Shown: one piece after another, positions 53,208-62,614 of the stretch
How the letters are laid out: every line of letters starts with the position of its first letter
Numbering within the stretch: position 1 is the first letter of the stretch
NCBI RefSeq assembly: GCF_006351925.1
Contig: NZ_CP040924.1
Location: forward strand, 2,795,001-2,859,000
From: Clostridium thermarum
Lineage (GTDB): Bacteria > Bacillota > Clostridia > Clostridiales > Clostridiaceae
Length of the DNA: 64,000 nucleotides
Direction of reading: 5' to 3'
The notes under the pieces: model-generated
What the model saw: only the letters and a program-made list of their open reading frames with translations
The model's database searches: none
What the model was told of the DNA's origin: nothing
Program-made: the position numbers and the translations under genes

Positions 53208-55531
53208 TAAGAATTTTCCTCCGTTAATGCATTTTTAAGTACATCATCAATCTTTGTAGCTAGTATAAATTTAAGTTTTCTCTTTATACTGTCTGGTATC
53301 TTTTCCATATCCTTTTTATTATCTATCGGTATAATTACAGTATCTATTCCAGCTCTGTAGGCAGCTAGGCACTTTTCCTTTAAGCCACCGATAGGAAGAA
53401 CTCTACCGGTTAGGGTTATTTCACCGGTCATTGCCACATTATGCTTTACTCTTCTTCCAGATAAGGCAGATACCAAAGCTGTAATCATAGTTACCCCAGC
53501 AGATGGTCCATCCTTTGGAACCGCTCCCTCTGGAACGTGGATATGTATATCTTTATTTTTATAGAACTCAGGATTTATTTTAAACTCCTCAGCATTAGCC
53601 CTTACATAACTATATCCTGCTCTGGCGGATTCCCTCATAACTTCTCCAAGCTTTCCGGTGAGTTCTAGCTTTCCGCTTCCTTCCATTACAGTAACTTCTA
53701 CAGGAAGAGTATCACCGCCATATGCCGTCCAGGCCATTCCCATAACTACACCAATCTTATCTTCTTTGTCAGCTCTTTCATAGGTGTATCGTGGAGCTCC
53801 CAAATACTTTTTCACATGATTTACTGTAATACATACTGATTTCTTATCATTTTCCAGCATATCAGCTATTGACTTTCTAATTACAGCACCAAGTCTTCTC
53901 TCAAGGTTTCTTACTCCGGATTCAAGAGTATACCCCTCAATGATAAAAGAAATACTTGAGTCTGTAAAGCTTATGGTGTTATCCTCAATTCCATGCTCTT
54001 TTAACTGCTTTGGTATCAAATGTCTCTTTGATATATTCAGCTTTTCTTCGTAGGTATATCCTGATACTTCAATAACTTCCATTCTGTCAAGCAGTGGTCT
54101 TGGTATGGTATCCAAAGAATTTGCCGTTGTAATAAACATTACATTGGATAAATCCATCTCAAGTTCCAAATAGTGATCCCTAAAGCTGCTGTTCTGTTCT
54201 GCATCAAGTACTTCAAGCAAGGCATCTGCCGGGTCACCTCTAAAGTCATTACTCATCTTGTCGATTTCGTCCAAAAGGAATAATGGATTCTTTGATTTAG
54301 CTTGCTTCATTCCATATACTATTCTACCGGGAATTGCTCCAACATAGGTTTTTCTATGACCTCTAATTTCTGCCTCATCTCTTACTCCTCCAAGGGACAT
54401 TCTTACGAAATTTCTATTCAACGCATGTGCTACAGATCTTGCTATAGATGTCTTTCCCACTCCAGGAGGTCCAACAAGACATAAAATAGGACCCTTTAAG
54501 GATTTACTCATCTTCTTTACTGCTAAGTACTCAATAATTCTGTCTTTGACATCCTTTAAGCCGTAGTGCTCTTCTTCTAGGATTTCCCTGGCCTTCTTTA
54601 TGTCATAGTTGTCCTTAGTCTCTGTATTCCATGGCAGATCCAATATCCAATCCAGGTAGGTCCTTATTACATTCCCTTCTGCAGAGTAGCCTCCGGTATT
54701 TTTGAGTCTGTCAAGCTCATAGAGAGCCTTTTCCTTAACGGCTTTAGGCAACTTAGCTTTATTAATCTTGGTCTTGTACTTTTCTATTTCCTTTTGTTCA
54801 TTATCATCTTCACCAAGCTCTTCTTGTATAGCCTTCAACTGCTCTCTTAGGTAATATTCCTTTTGTACTTTGTCTATCTTTGTCTTTACTCTGACTCCAA
54901 TCTTCTTCTCTAGTTTAAGTATTTCTATCTCATTACTGATGATCACTAAGAGTTTTTCAAGTCTATCTTTTACATTGAAGGCTTCCAACAGCTCCTGTTT
55001 CTTTTCTTGTTTCAGCATTAAATATGAAGATACTATATCTGATAGTCTTCCCGGACTTTCTATGTCATCTAAGGTCACTAGGGCCTCAGTTGGCATTGCA
55101 CCTGAAAGTTTTATGTATTCATCAAATGACTCTTTTATTTTTCTCACGAGAGCCTCACACTTGTTATCCTCAACACACACAGCTTCCTCTAAAACTTCTA
55201 TATTAGCTCTAAAATAAGGTTCTGTTTGAGTATATTTAAGAATTTTTGCCCTACTTACTCCCTCTACCAAAACCCTTACTGTATCTCCAGGAAGCTTTAA
55301 AAGCTGTTTTATATTACATACCGATCCTACTTTAAATATATCTTCTGTCTCTGGTTCTTCGGTCTTAGCATCCTTCTGTGTGACCAGGAATATTTCCTGA
55401 CCACTGAGCATTGCCTCTTCCAATGCCAGTATGGATTTTTCCCTGCCCACATCAAAGTGTAAAACCATGTATGGGAAAATTGTGATTCCTCTTAGGGGAA
55501 TTAAAGGTAATTCCCTAATCTCCTTTTCCAT
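53207..55531 (-). CDS. lon: ATP-dependent protease Lon
   Basis: 774 residues, typical length. N-terminal LON substrate domain ([20 protein letters not shown]), coiled coil, AAA+ with [15 protein letters not shown] and the [12 protein letters not shown]alker B, and a C-terminal Ser-Lys protease with [11 protein letters not shown] (catalytic Ser) and [14 protein letters not shown] (catalytic Lys). Degrades misfolded and regulatory proteins in the cytosol. ATG 55531 follows AGGGGTG. Upstream lonB is the paralogue. Confidence 0.96.
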   Translation of the reverse strand: MEKEIRELPLIPLRGITIFPYMVLHFDVGREKSILALEEAMLSGQEIFLVTQKDAKTEEPETEDIFKVGSVCNIKQLLKLPGDTVRVLVEGVSRAKILKYTQTEPYFRANIEVLEEAVCVEDNKCEALVRKIKESFDEYIKLSGAMPTEALVTLDDIESPGRLSDIVSSYLMLKQEKKQELLEAFNVKDRLEKLLVIISNEIEILKLEKKIGVRVKTKIDKVQKEYYLREQLKAIQEELGEDDNEQKEIEKYKTKINKAKLPKAVKEKALYELDRLKNTGGYSAEGNVIRTYLDWILDLPWNTETKDNYDIKKAREILEEEHYGLKDVKDRIIEYLAVKKMSKSLKGPILCLVGPPGVGKTSIARSVAHALNRNFVRMSLGGVRDEAEIRGHRKTYVGAIPGRIVYGMKQAKSKNPLFLLDEIDKMSNDFRGDPADALLEVLDAEQNSSFRDHYLELEMDLSNVMFITTANSLDTIPRPLLDRMEVIEVSGYTYEEKLNISKRHLIPKQLKEHGIEDNTISFTDSSISFIIEGYTLESGVRNLERRLGAVIRKSIADMLENDKKSVCITVNHVKKYLGAPRYTYERADKEDKIGVVMGMAWTAYGGDTLPVEVTVMEGSGKLELTGKLGEVMRESARAGYSYVRANAEEFKINPEFYKNKDIHIHVPEGAVPKDGPSAGVTMITALVSALSGRRVKHNVAMTGEITLTGRVLPIGGLKEKCLAAYRAGIDTVIIPIDNKKDMEKIPDSIKRKLKFILATKIDDVLKNALTEENS

Positions 55532-55643
55532 ATTTCACCCCTCACTTTCTACGTCAAGTATAGATATCTTTGTTTAATTTAATGCTTTATTTATATTTAA
55601 TATTAATTTGCCTTAATAGTCAATAATCAGTCAGCCAACTTCG

Positions 55644-55700
55644 TAGAAATTGCAACAATAAATTAGCTTGCAATTTCTATGTATTGCAAGCCTTTTTTAT
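55644..55700 (+). promoter_or_regulatory. Orphan plus-strand terminator with competing hairpin
   Basis: GCTTGCAAT/ATTGCAAGC (55666-55674 and 55683-55691) followed by CTTTTTTA is an intrinsic terminator on the plus strand. TAGAAATTGCAA/TTGCAATTTCTA (55644-55655, 55668-55679) is a 12-bp stem that shares TTGCAAT and excludes it. All flanking genes are on the minus strand. Confidence 0.5.
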
Positions 55701-55737
55701 TTATATGCATCTTTTTATTATGTTATTCATATACCCA

Positions 55738-57420
55738 CTAAATATTGCTTCCCTTAGCAGAGATGATATCTACACTATTATCATTTTCTATCCTGATTTC
55801 ATTATTGATATCCTCCTCTACAAAGGCTAGCTTTATTACCTCATTGATATGGCTTACCGGTATAACCTCTACCCCTTGAATTTCATTAAAGCTCTCAACC
55901 CAGTTTTCTTTTGGAATAAGAATCTTCGTAGCCCCTGCCTTTTTAGCAGCAGCAATTTTAGCGTTAATTCCACCAACCGGTTTTACTTCTCCGTGAAGAG
56001 ATATTTCTCCGGTCATTGCTATTTTGTTGCTCACAGGTATTTGTTTTATGGCACTATAAATAGCGCAAGCCATACTTATTCCTGCAGATGGTCCATCAAC
56101 AGGCACTCCTCCGGGGAAGTTAATATGTATGTCATATTCATCACCGTTGATATCAAATATGTTCTCTATCACTGTTAGGACATTTTCCACAGAGCATTGC
56201 GCATTACTTTTTCTTTTAGCTTTCCTGTTCATTGAGCTGATTTCTTCTTCTTCAACTATCCCAGTTACTTTTACTCTTCCTTTTCGTACCTTAACCCTTT
56301 TGGCACTGGCCTCTATTTCCATGAGAGCTCCTATATTAGCACCGTATACCGCTAGACCATTTACATATCCTATTCTTGGTCTTTGACTGATGCATTGATC
56401 TGGTCTAGGTGAATAAGCTCCATTGTCTATTACCCATTCAACATCTTCTGCTACTATCGTATTTCTTCCTTCATTCATGGCTGCACCTCCGGCCAGTTGA
56501 ATTAGGTTTACTGCCTCTCTTCCATTGGTACAGTATTTTGTCACTAGAGCAGCAGCTTTTTCATCTAGTTTTATGCCAACTTTAGCAGCCGCATTTCTAG
56601 CAACCATTTCTATTGCATCTGATTCCAGTGCTTTAAAGAATATCTCTACACATCTAGATCTTATTGCCGGAGATATTTCCTCCGGGCTTCTTGTTGTAGC
56701 TCCTATCAGTCTAAAATCTGCAGGGAGCCCATTTTCAAAAACCTCCTTTATATAAAGAGGCATATTGGGATCCTCAGAGCTGTAATATGCACTATCCAGA
56801 AAAACCTTTCTGTCTTCTAGAACCTTTAACAACTTATTTAACTCAATGGGATGTAACTCTCCAATTTCGTCAATAAATAATATGCCTCCATGTGCTTTTG
56901 TTACTGCCCCCGGCTTTGGCTGAGGTATGCCAGCAATGCCCAGTGCTCCAGCTCCCTGATATATTGGATCGTGTACTGAGCCAATAAGGGGATCAGCTAT
57001 TCCTCTATCATCAAATCTTATAGTGGTGGCATCTATCTCCACAAACTTACAATCACCTTTAAATGGGGAATCAGGTCGCTGCTTTGCATATTCTAGCACC
57101 AGTCTGGCAGCAGCAGTTTTTCCTACACCTGGTGGTCCATAAATTATTACATGTTGAGGATTAGGTCCGCATATTGCAGCTTTTAATGCTTTTATCCCAT
57201 CTTCCTGCCCAATTACCTCGTTAAAACTTACTGGCCTACTCTTTTCTGTTAAAGGCTCTGTAAGTTTTATACTTCTCATTTTTTTTAACTTTTCCATTTC
57301 CTTTCGGTTTTCTTTGTCAATTACTATTTTATTAGTTGTTTGGCCTTTTAAAGCATTAAAAAAATATAATCCCATAATTATGGTAAAAATAAACTGTACT
57401 ACAATTAAAAAATTTGTCAT
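55738..57420 (-). CDS. lonB: Lon-like protease LonB
   Basis: 560 residues. One N-terminal membrane helix (FLIVVQFIFTIIMGLYFF), AAA+ with [14 protein letters not shown] and LFIDEIGELHP, and a C-terminal Lon-type protease with PVDGPSAGISM (catalytic Ser) and a GGINAKIAAAKKAG helix (catalytic Lys). It has no LON N-terminal domain, the LonB hallmark. In B. subtilis LonB is made in the forespore under sigma-F; no such promoter could be fixed here. ATG 57420 follows AAGGAGGG. Confidence 0.94.
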   Translation of the reverse strand: MTNFLIVVQFIFTIIMGLYFFNALKGQTTNKIVIDKENRKEMEKLKKMRSIKLTEPLTEKSRPVSFNEVIGQEDGIKALKAAICGPNPQHVIIYGPPGVGKTAAARLVLEYAKQRPDSPFKGDCKFVEIDATTIRFDDRGIADPLIGSVHDPIYQGAGALGIAGIPQPKPGAVTKAHGGILFIDEIGELHPIELNKLLKVLEDRKVFLDSAYYSSEDPNMPLYIKEVFENGLPADFRLIGATTRSPEEISPAIRSRCVEIFFKALESDAIEMVARNAAAKVGIKLDEKAAALVTKYCTNGREAVNLIQLAGGAAMNEGRNTIVAEDVEWVIDNGAYSPRPDQCISQRPRIGYVNGLAVYGANIGALMEIEASAKRVKVRKGRVKVTGIVEEEEISSMNRKAKRKSNAQCSVENVLTVIENIFDINGDEYDIHINFPGGVPVDGPSAGISMACAIYSAIKQIPVSNKIAMTGEISLHGEVKPVGGINAKIAAAKKAGATKILIPKENWVESFNEIQGVEVIPVSHINEVIKLAFVEEDINNEIRIENDNSVDIISAKGSNI

Positions 57421-57732
57421 ACCCTCCTTAGTTTTAATCTAACTACATATCCCACCTAGCTATTAATCTTAACTAATCTGAAAACCAGCTGCAGTATAGT
57501 ATTTCAGAAAATTTATATTAAGTTTCTTTATGGATGTAATAGATTAAAACCTTACTCCCTTCCTTTCCCATATTTATCTAAAATGAAACTATAACTTTAT
57601 TATTTACCATAATTTCTTATTATATTCCACTATAAGGAATAAAGTTACTTTAAGGACCAATTACTTTATAGGCTCATAAGTCAGAAAAGAAACAGCTTCT
57701 TATTTGAAAGAAAAGAAGAAACAAAATATTCA
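57421..57732. other. Intergenic region between clpX and lonB
   Basis: About 310 bases upstream of lonB, AT-rich. No gene-like frame, no recognisable sigma-F or sigma-A promoter and no strong fold were found. Confidence 0.4.
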
Positions 57733-57770
57733 TAAAAAAAGATGCCGCTTTTTTATTAGTGCGACATCCT
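57733..57770 (-). terminator. Terminator of clpX
   Basis: GATGTCGC and GCGGCATC (one G-T pair) with a 12-base loop, then a seven-T run on the minus strand. It lies 8 bases past the stop. Confidence 0.85.
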
Positions 57771-57776
57771 GTTTAT

Positions 57777-59066
57777 TTAAGCAGTCTCAATACCTTTTCT
57801 GCTTTTTGTCTTTTTGGATTTTATCGGTAACCTCTTTTGGCCTTCAGTATATTCTACCACAGGCTGCTTTGTCTTCAGAGTCTCCTTAGTAATTGTTACC
57901 TTAACAATTTGCTCATTAGAAGGAATCTCAAACATGATGTCCTTCATGACCTCTTCTATAATAGCTCTTAGACCTCTTGCACCAGTATTTCTTTTTAAAG
58001 CTTCTTCTGCTACTGCCTCTAAGGCCTCATCAGTAAATTCCAACTCTACATTATCCATTTCGAAGAGCTTCTTATACTGTTTTACCAATGCATTTTTAGG
58101 TTCCTTCAGAATATTCACAAGTGCATTCTTATCCAGAGCATCCAAGGTAACTACTATAGGTAATCTTCCTACAAATTCCGGAATTAAGCCAAACTTTAAC
58201 AAGTCTCCCGGCATAATTTCTCTTAGAAGTGCTCCAATGTCTTTCTCGGCTTTGGATTGAATTTCCGCACCAAATCCCATAGAGCTAACTCTTGTTCTCT
58301 TTTCAATTATTTTGTCTATGCCATCAAAAGCACCACCACATATAAACAGAATATTTGTAGTATTAATTTGGATAAACTCCTGATGCGGATGCTTTCTTCC
58401 ACCTTGAGGCGGAACTGAAGCTATAGTTCCTTCAAGGATCTTTAGTAGAGCCTGTTGAACACCTTCACCGGAAACATCTCTAGTGATTGAAGGGTTCTCT
58501 GACTTTCTTGCTATCTTATCAATTTCATCGATATAAATTATACCCTTTTCCGCTCTCTCAATGTCATAATCAGCATTTTGAATCAACTTTAAGAGTATAT
58601 TTTCAACATCCTCTCCTACATACCCGGCTTCTGTCAATGTTGTAGCATCGGCAATTGCAAAAGGTACGTTCAGGAATCTTGCAAGTGTTTGAGCAAGGAG
58701 AGTCTTTCCGGAACCAGTTGGCCCTAATAACAGTATATTACTCTTCTGAAGTTCTACATCACTATCGTTATTATTACTATTGATTCTCTTGTAATGATTA
58801 TACACTGCTACAGCTAAGGATTTTTTTGAACTTTCCTGACCTATAACATACTGATCCAGGTAATTTTTAATTTCCACTGGCTTTGGCAGAGTATTTACAT
58901 CTAGTTGGATGTTGTCTTCGAATTCATCTGCAATAATTTCAGAACATAACTCAATACATTCATCACATATATAAACGCCTGGTCCAGCAATAAGTCTCCT
59001 AACCTGGTCTTGATTCTTACCGCAGAAAGAACACTTAAGCTGCTTCTTATCATCATATTTTACCAT
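57777..59066 (-). CDS. clpX: ClpX, ATPase subunit of ClpXP
   Basis: 429 residues. N-terminal zinc domain ([21 protein letters not shown]), AAA+ with [20 protein letters not shown], the GYVGEDVEN pore loop and [11 protein letters not shown]alker B. The IGF-type ClpP loop region matches [15 protein letters not shown] nearby. Unfolds tagged proteins and feeds them to ClpP. ATG 59066 follows GAGGTG. Located 63 bases after clpP, which is the standard arrangement. Confidence 0.96.
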   Translation of the reverse strand: MVKYDDKKQLKCSFCGKNQDQVRRLIAGPGVYICDECIELCSEIIADEFEDNIQLDVNTLPKPVEIKNYLDQYVIGQESSKKSLAVAVYNHYKRINSNNNDSDVELQKSNILLLGPTGSGKTLLAQTLARFLNVPFAIADATTLTEAGYVGEDVENILLKLIQNADYDIERAEKGIIYIDEIDKIARKSENPSITRDVSGEGVQQALLKILEGTIASVPPQGGRKHPHQEFIQINTTNILFICGGAFDGIDKIIEKRTRVSSMGFGAEIQSKAEKDIGALLREIMPGDLLKFGLIPEFVGRLPIVVTLDALDKNALVNILKEPKNALVKQYKKLFEMDNVELEFTDEALEAVAEEALKRNTGARGLRAIIEEVMKDIMFEIPSNEQIVKVTITKETLKTKQPVVEYTEGQKRLPIKSKKTKSRKGIETA

Positions 59067-59129
59067 TCAAACACCTCGCTAATGGGTTATTGCATATATA
59101 TTCCTGCAATTTCTGTAGTGGTATATATA

Positions 59130-59732
59130 CTATTTACTATCCACCGATATATTATTCTTAGTAAGAACTCTATCAATAAGGCCATATTCCATTGCTTCAT
59201 CAGATGTCATGAAGTAATCTCTTTCAACATCTCTCTTTATCTTCTCCAATGGCTGACCGGTTCTTTCGCTTAAAATTTTGTTTAATGTATCCTTCATCCT
59301 AAGTATACGTTTTGCATGTATATCAATATCAGTAGCCTGACCTTGGAAACCACCTAAGGGCTGATGAATCATTATTTCACTATTAGGCAATGCATATCTC
59401 TTGCCCTTGGCTCCAGCTGCTAGCAGGAAGGCTCCCATAGATGCAGCCATACCAATACATATAGTGCTGACATCGGGCTTTATATACTGCATTGTATCAT
59501 AAATTGCCATACCTGAAGTTATGGATCCTCCAGGGCTATTTATGTAAAGGTATATGTCCTTATCCGGATCTTCACTTTCCAAAAACAATAGCTGCGCAAC
59601 AATCAGGCTTGCTGTCACGTCATTTACTTCATCACTCAACATTATTATTCTGTCTTTTAATAGCCTTGAATAGATATCGTAAGATCTTTCTCCTCTATTA
59701 GTCTGTTCAACTACAACTGGTACTAAACTCAT
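59130..59732 (-). CDS. clpP: ClpP protease subunit
   Basis: 200 residues. Catalytic Ser in [14 protein letters not shown], His in [20 protein letters not shown], and the Asp further on in [15 protein letters not shown]. Forms the tetradecameric chamber that works with ClpX and other Clp ATPases. ATG 59732 follows GGAGGGT. A GGTCAAA half-site lies in the upstream gap (about 59850), but not a full CtsR operator. Confidence 0.96.
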   Translation of the reverse strand: MSLVPVVVEQTNRGERSYDIYSRLLKDRIIMLSDEVNDVTASLIVAQLLFLESEDPDKDIYLYINSPGGSITSGMAIYDTMQYIKPDVSTICIGMAASMGAFLLAAGAKGKRYALPNSEIMIHQPLGGFQGQATDIDIHAKRILRMKDTLNKILSERTGQPLEKIKRDVERDYFMTSDEAMEYGLIDRVLTKNNISVDSK

Positions 59733-59923
59733 AAATTACCCTCCTTATTTCTATCTTCTAACCCTTTTCCGCCTATAAAATTATCTTTAAATTTTCTTAC
59801 TACTTATAAATAAATTTCCATATTAGATTATATGCTGTAAAAACTGCTTTGACCGCAATTTAATAAAATAAAATACGGGAGTTTTGCCCCCTATTTATCA
59901 TATTTTAGTAAAAGCATAATTAG

Positions 59924-59953
59924 ACAATTGCCAGAATTTCTTCCGGCAATTGT
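59924..59953 (-). terminator. Hairpin downstream of tig
   Basis: ACAATTGCC and GGCAATTGT form a 9-bp stem, 10 bases past the tig stop. The T run is poor, so it may only attenuate readthrough to clpP. Confidence 0.5.
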
Positions 59954-59963
59954 TCATATTATA

Positions 59964-61256
59964 TTATGCAATAGCTTTGCTGTTGTCAATCAACATCTTA
60001 ACTACTTTTTCATTAACAACGTCGAGCTTTAAATATTCAGACTGTGCCTTTAATAAAAGATCAACTGTCTTCTCTATATCTTTGCCACCGTATAGTTTTG
60101 CTACCTCTTCTGCCTTAGCTTTGATTTCTTCTTCAGTAGCAGTTATATTTTCAACCTTAGCAATCTCATTTATTACTAAGTCAGCTTTAATCTTACTAAT
60201 AGCAGATTCTCTCATATACTCTCTCATTTTTTCTTCAGTGCTACCAGTGTACTGATAATATGTTTCTAAATCTAAGCCTTGATACTTAAGTCTGTTTTCC
60301 ATATCCTTAAGCATTACGTCTATTTCTTTCTTTATCATTACTTCTGGAATTTCGATTGTAGCATTATCACATACTGTGCTAATTACCTTCTCTTCATATT
60401 CTCTCTTTGCTCTTTCTTCATTTGCCTTTTCCATCTCATTTCTTGTATCAGCTTTTAACTCTTCAAGAGTGTCAAACTCTGATACTTCTTTAGCAAATTC
60501 ATCATCTAGAGCAGGTAATTCCTTTACCTTAATCTCATTTACTGTTACCTCAAATAACGCTTGTTTACCGTTTAACTCTTCTCTGCCATATTGTTCAGGG
60601 AAAGTGACCTTTACATCTCTCTTTTCTCCTACTGCAGCACCGATTAACTGTTCTTCAAAGTTATCAATGAAGCTACCTGAACCTATTTCTAAAGAATAGT
60701 TTTTGCCTTCTCCACCTTCAAAAGCAACTCCGTCTATATAACCTTTAAAATCAATTATGGCTATATTACCATTTTCGACAGTTCCTTCTGTCTTAGTTTC
60801 TATTCTAGCATTTTTCTCCTGCATTACTTTTAACTCATTCATAACATCTTCATCAGTTACAGGATATTCGGACTTCTTAACTTCTACGCCCTTGTAGTCA
60901 CCCAGTTTAACTTCAGGCATAGTTGTTACCTTAGCAGTATATACTAAGTCCTTTCCGCTGCCTATTTCTACAATATCAATTTCAGGATAATCTACTGGAT
61001 GTATATCGTATTCCTTAAGAGCTTGTGGATATGTATCATCAATGCAAATATTTACTGCATCTTCATAGAAGATCCCTTCTCCATACATTTTGGTTAAAAT
61101 CCCCATCGGAACCTTACCTTTCCTGAAGCCCGGAACATTGTATTTCTTTACATTTTTTGCATAAGCTTTCTTTAATGCTTCATTAAACTTTGCTAACTCT
61201 ACTGTTACTTCAAGTTTAACAACGTTTGTCTCAACTTTTTCAAATTTGATGTTCAT
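59964..61256 (-). CDS. tig: Trigger factor
   Basis: 430 residues, usual length. Ribosome-bound chaperone with the PPIase domain. N-terminal ribosome-docking loop in [15 protein letters not shown], an FKBP-type domain (about 150-245; [40 protein letters not shown]) and a helical C-terminal arm region. ATG 61256 follows TTAGGAGGA; five upstream codons are open but not supported. First gene of the tig-clpP-clpX block, with two good promoters upstream. Confidence 0.96.
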   Translation of the reverse strand: MNIKFEKVETNVVKLEVTVELAKFNEALKKAYAKNVKKYNVPGFRKGKVPMGILTKMYGEGIFYEDAVNICIDDTYPQALKEYDIHPVDYPEIDIVEIGSGKDLVYTAKVTTMPEVKLGDYKGVEVKKSEYPVTDEDVMNELKVMQEKNARIETKTEGTVENGNIAIIDFKGYIDGVAFEGGEGKNYSLEIGSGSFIDNFEEQLIGAAVGEKRDVKVTFPEQYGREELNGKQALFEVTVNEIKVKELPALDDEFAKEVSEFDTLEELKADTRNEMEKANEERAKREYEEKVISTVCDNATIEIPEVMIKKEIDVMLKDMENRLKYQGLDLETYYQYTGSTEEKMREYMRESAISKIKADLVINEIAKVENITATEEEIKAKAEEVAKLYGGKDIEKTVDLLLKAQSEYLKLDVVNEKVVKMLIDNSKAIA

Positions 61257-61315
61257 TATAATTGTTCCTCCTAATTCCATAAAACCTTTTAATTACTAGA
61301 CTTTCTAGCTAAGAT

Positions 61316-61345
61316 ATTATAGCATACTTTTAAAAATTTTCGCAA
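61316..61345 (-). promoter_or_regulatory. Promoter P2 of tig
   Basis: TTGCGA, 18 bases, TATAAT on the minus strand, about 50 bases before the start codon. Confidence 0.7.
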
Positions 61346-61371
61346 TTATATTGCAAAATCTTTTAAACTTT

Positions 61372-61400
61372 ATTATACCTATATATTTTTCTTATTTCAA
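61372..61400 (-). promoter_or_regulatory. Promoter P1 of tig
   Basis: TTGAAA, 17 bases, TATAAT on the minus strand, upstream of P2. Tandem promoters fit high and steady expression. Confidence 0.65.
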
Positions 61401-61527
61401 TAACTAAGTTATTCCTACACCGTTTTGAACTATAAAGAACCAATAATGCTGTCCTATTGCAGATGTCTATAATAATTATTTACCATAATTCTGAATTAAT
61501 ATTCCGCAATAGAGTATATTTTAGAAT

Positions 61528-62334
61528 TTATTGTATGACATTTCCTTCATTATTTATATACATAACAGCACCATCTACTTTTATCTTAAGTCCTTTTTCC
61601 TCCATAATATCAAAGCTGATATTTTCTGAGGTCAAAGATGTTATTCTTTCATGCTTTACGTCATTTATATCGACTTTATATACAGACTTTTTAGTTTGGA
61701 ACCAAGGCATTTGCGAAATATATACCACAGTGTTTTCGTTGATAAACTTAGGAGTACTATGCCATTGAAAACTTGGGTTTCTCTGCAGATAGGAATTCTT
61801 TTCTATTTTTGTTCCTTTAGTGGTTATGTACTCCGTTTTTGAGATATTTTTAATATTGCCTTCTAAATCAATGATATATAATTCTTGCGCACTGTCTAAA
61901 ACCACTGCCTTTGCTGCGGATGGACTCACATTAAAAAATAACAAGAAGTTATCTTCTGACACTATATTTCTAATGCTCTTACTTCCATTTTCTTCATTAT
62001 ATATTACTTTAATTACCTTTCCATTAGGCAGATTCAAATCAAGTGTTTTGTCGGTAATAATGGGAACCTGCTCAGGTTCAGTTTCCGGTACTTGTTCTTT
62101 TTCTTCATTGTTTTTTGAACTTACGCCTTCATCCTTATCGCCGCCATTTGCTAGATATCCCGTACTCTGCTCCTGTTTTTGCTTAAAATAGTTATCTTGC
62201 CACCTGGTATAAGTAGTCCGGCAAAAAAAGTATAAAGCTACGGCAATGAGACAAAAAACAAATATTGTCTTTCTTCTTTTTCTAGCCTTCATCTTTCTAT
62301 CATATTCTCTGCTGAATATACTTGGCTTTCCCAA
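61528..62334 (-). CDS. Membrane-anchored propeller-fragment protein of unknown function
   Basis: 268 residues: a basic cytosolic N-terminus (REYDRKMKARKRRKTIF), one membrane span (VFCLIAVALYFFCR), a Glu/Pro-rich linker (EEKEQVPETEPEQVPII) and about 170 outside residues with beta units such as VLDSAQELYIIDLEGNIKNI and NENTVVYISQMPWFQTKKSV. These look like two to three blades of a propeller, too few for a closed ring. Similar in design to 44777-45790. TTG at 62334 is the start after AGGAGG. Function unknown. Confidence 0.62.
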   Translation of the reverse strand: MGKPSIFSREYDRKMKARKRRKTIFVFCLIAVALYFFCRTTYTRWQDNYFKQKQEQSTGYLANGGDKDEGVSSKNNEEKEQVPETEPEQVPIITDKTLDLNLPNGKVIKVIYNEENGSKSIRNIVSEDNFLLFFNVSPSAAKAVVLDSAQELYIIDLEGNIKNISKTEYITTKGTKIEKNSYLQRNPSFQWHSTPKFINENTVVYISQMPWFQTKKSVYKVDINDVKHERITSLTSENISFDIMEEKGLKIKVDGAVMYINNEGNVIQ

Positions 62335-62438
62335 CTCCTTTTCCTCCTATCAACAGTAATGGATTTTTCTTAGCCTCACTTATGATATACGTAAAGTCAC
62401 AATAATAGTACTCAATATTATTAAAATTGACAATTCAC

Positions 62439-62449
62439 AATGGACAATT
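62439..62449 (-). repeat. Copy 3 of the AATTGTCCATT intergenic repeat (inverted)
   Basis: AATTGTCCATT on the minus strand, followed by GTGAATTGTCAATT, similar to the surroundings of the copy at 18441. Confidence 0.4.
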
Positions 62450-62507
62450 AATACTCTAGGCATTCATTATATATTATACCATTTTATCAATAAAATAAAA
62501 AAGAGAA

Positions 62508-62554
62508 AAATAAAGAAAAAATAGCAATCCTCAAATAATTTTGACGATTGCTAC
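62508..62554 (-). terminator. Terminator of carB
   Basis: TAGCAATCGTCAAA and TTTGAGGATTGCTA (one mismatch) form a 14-position stem, followed on the minus strand by TTTTTTCTTTATTTTT. Confidence 0.85.
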
Positions 62555-62614
62555 TCATATTTCTGGAAACTAAATATTAATATTACTTATTCACTGTTAA
62601 TTATCACTTCTCCA

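Noticed and set aside
59845..59856. GGTCAAA upstream of clpP as a CtsR operator
   Set aside because: Only one half-site is present; the tandem heptads of a CtsR box are missing.
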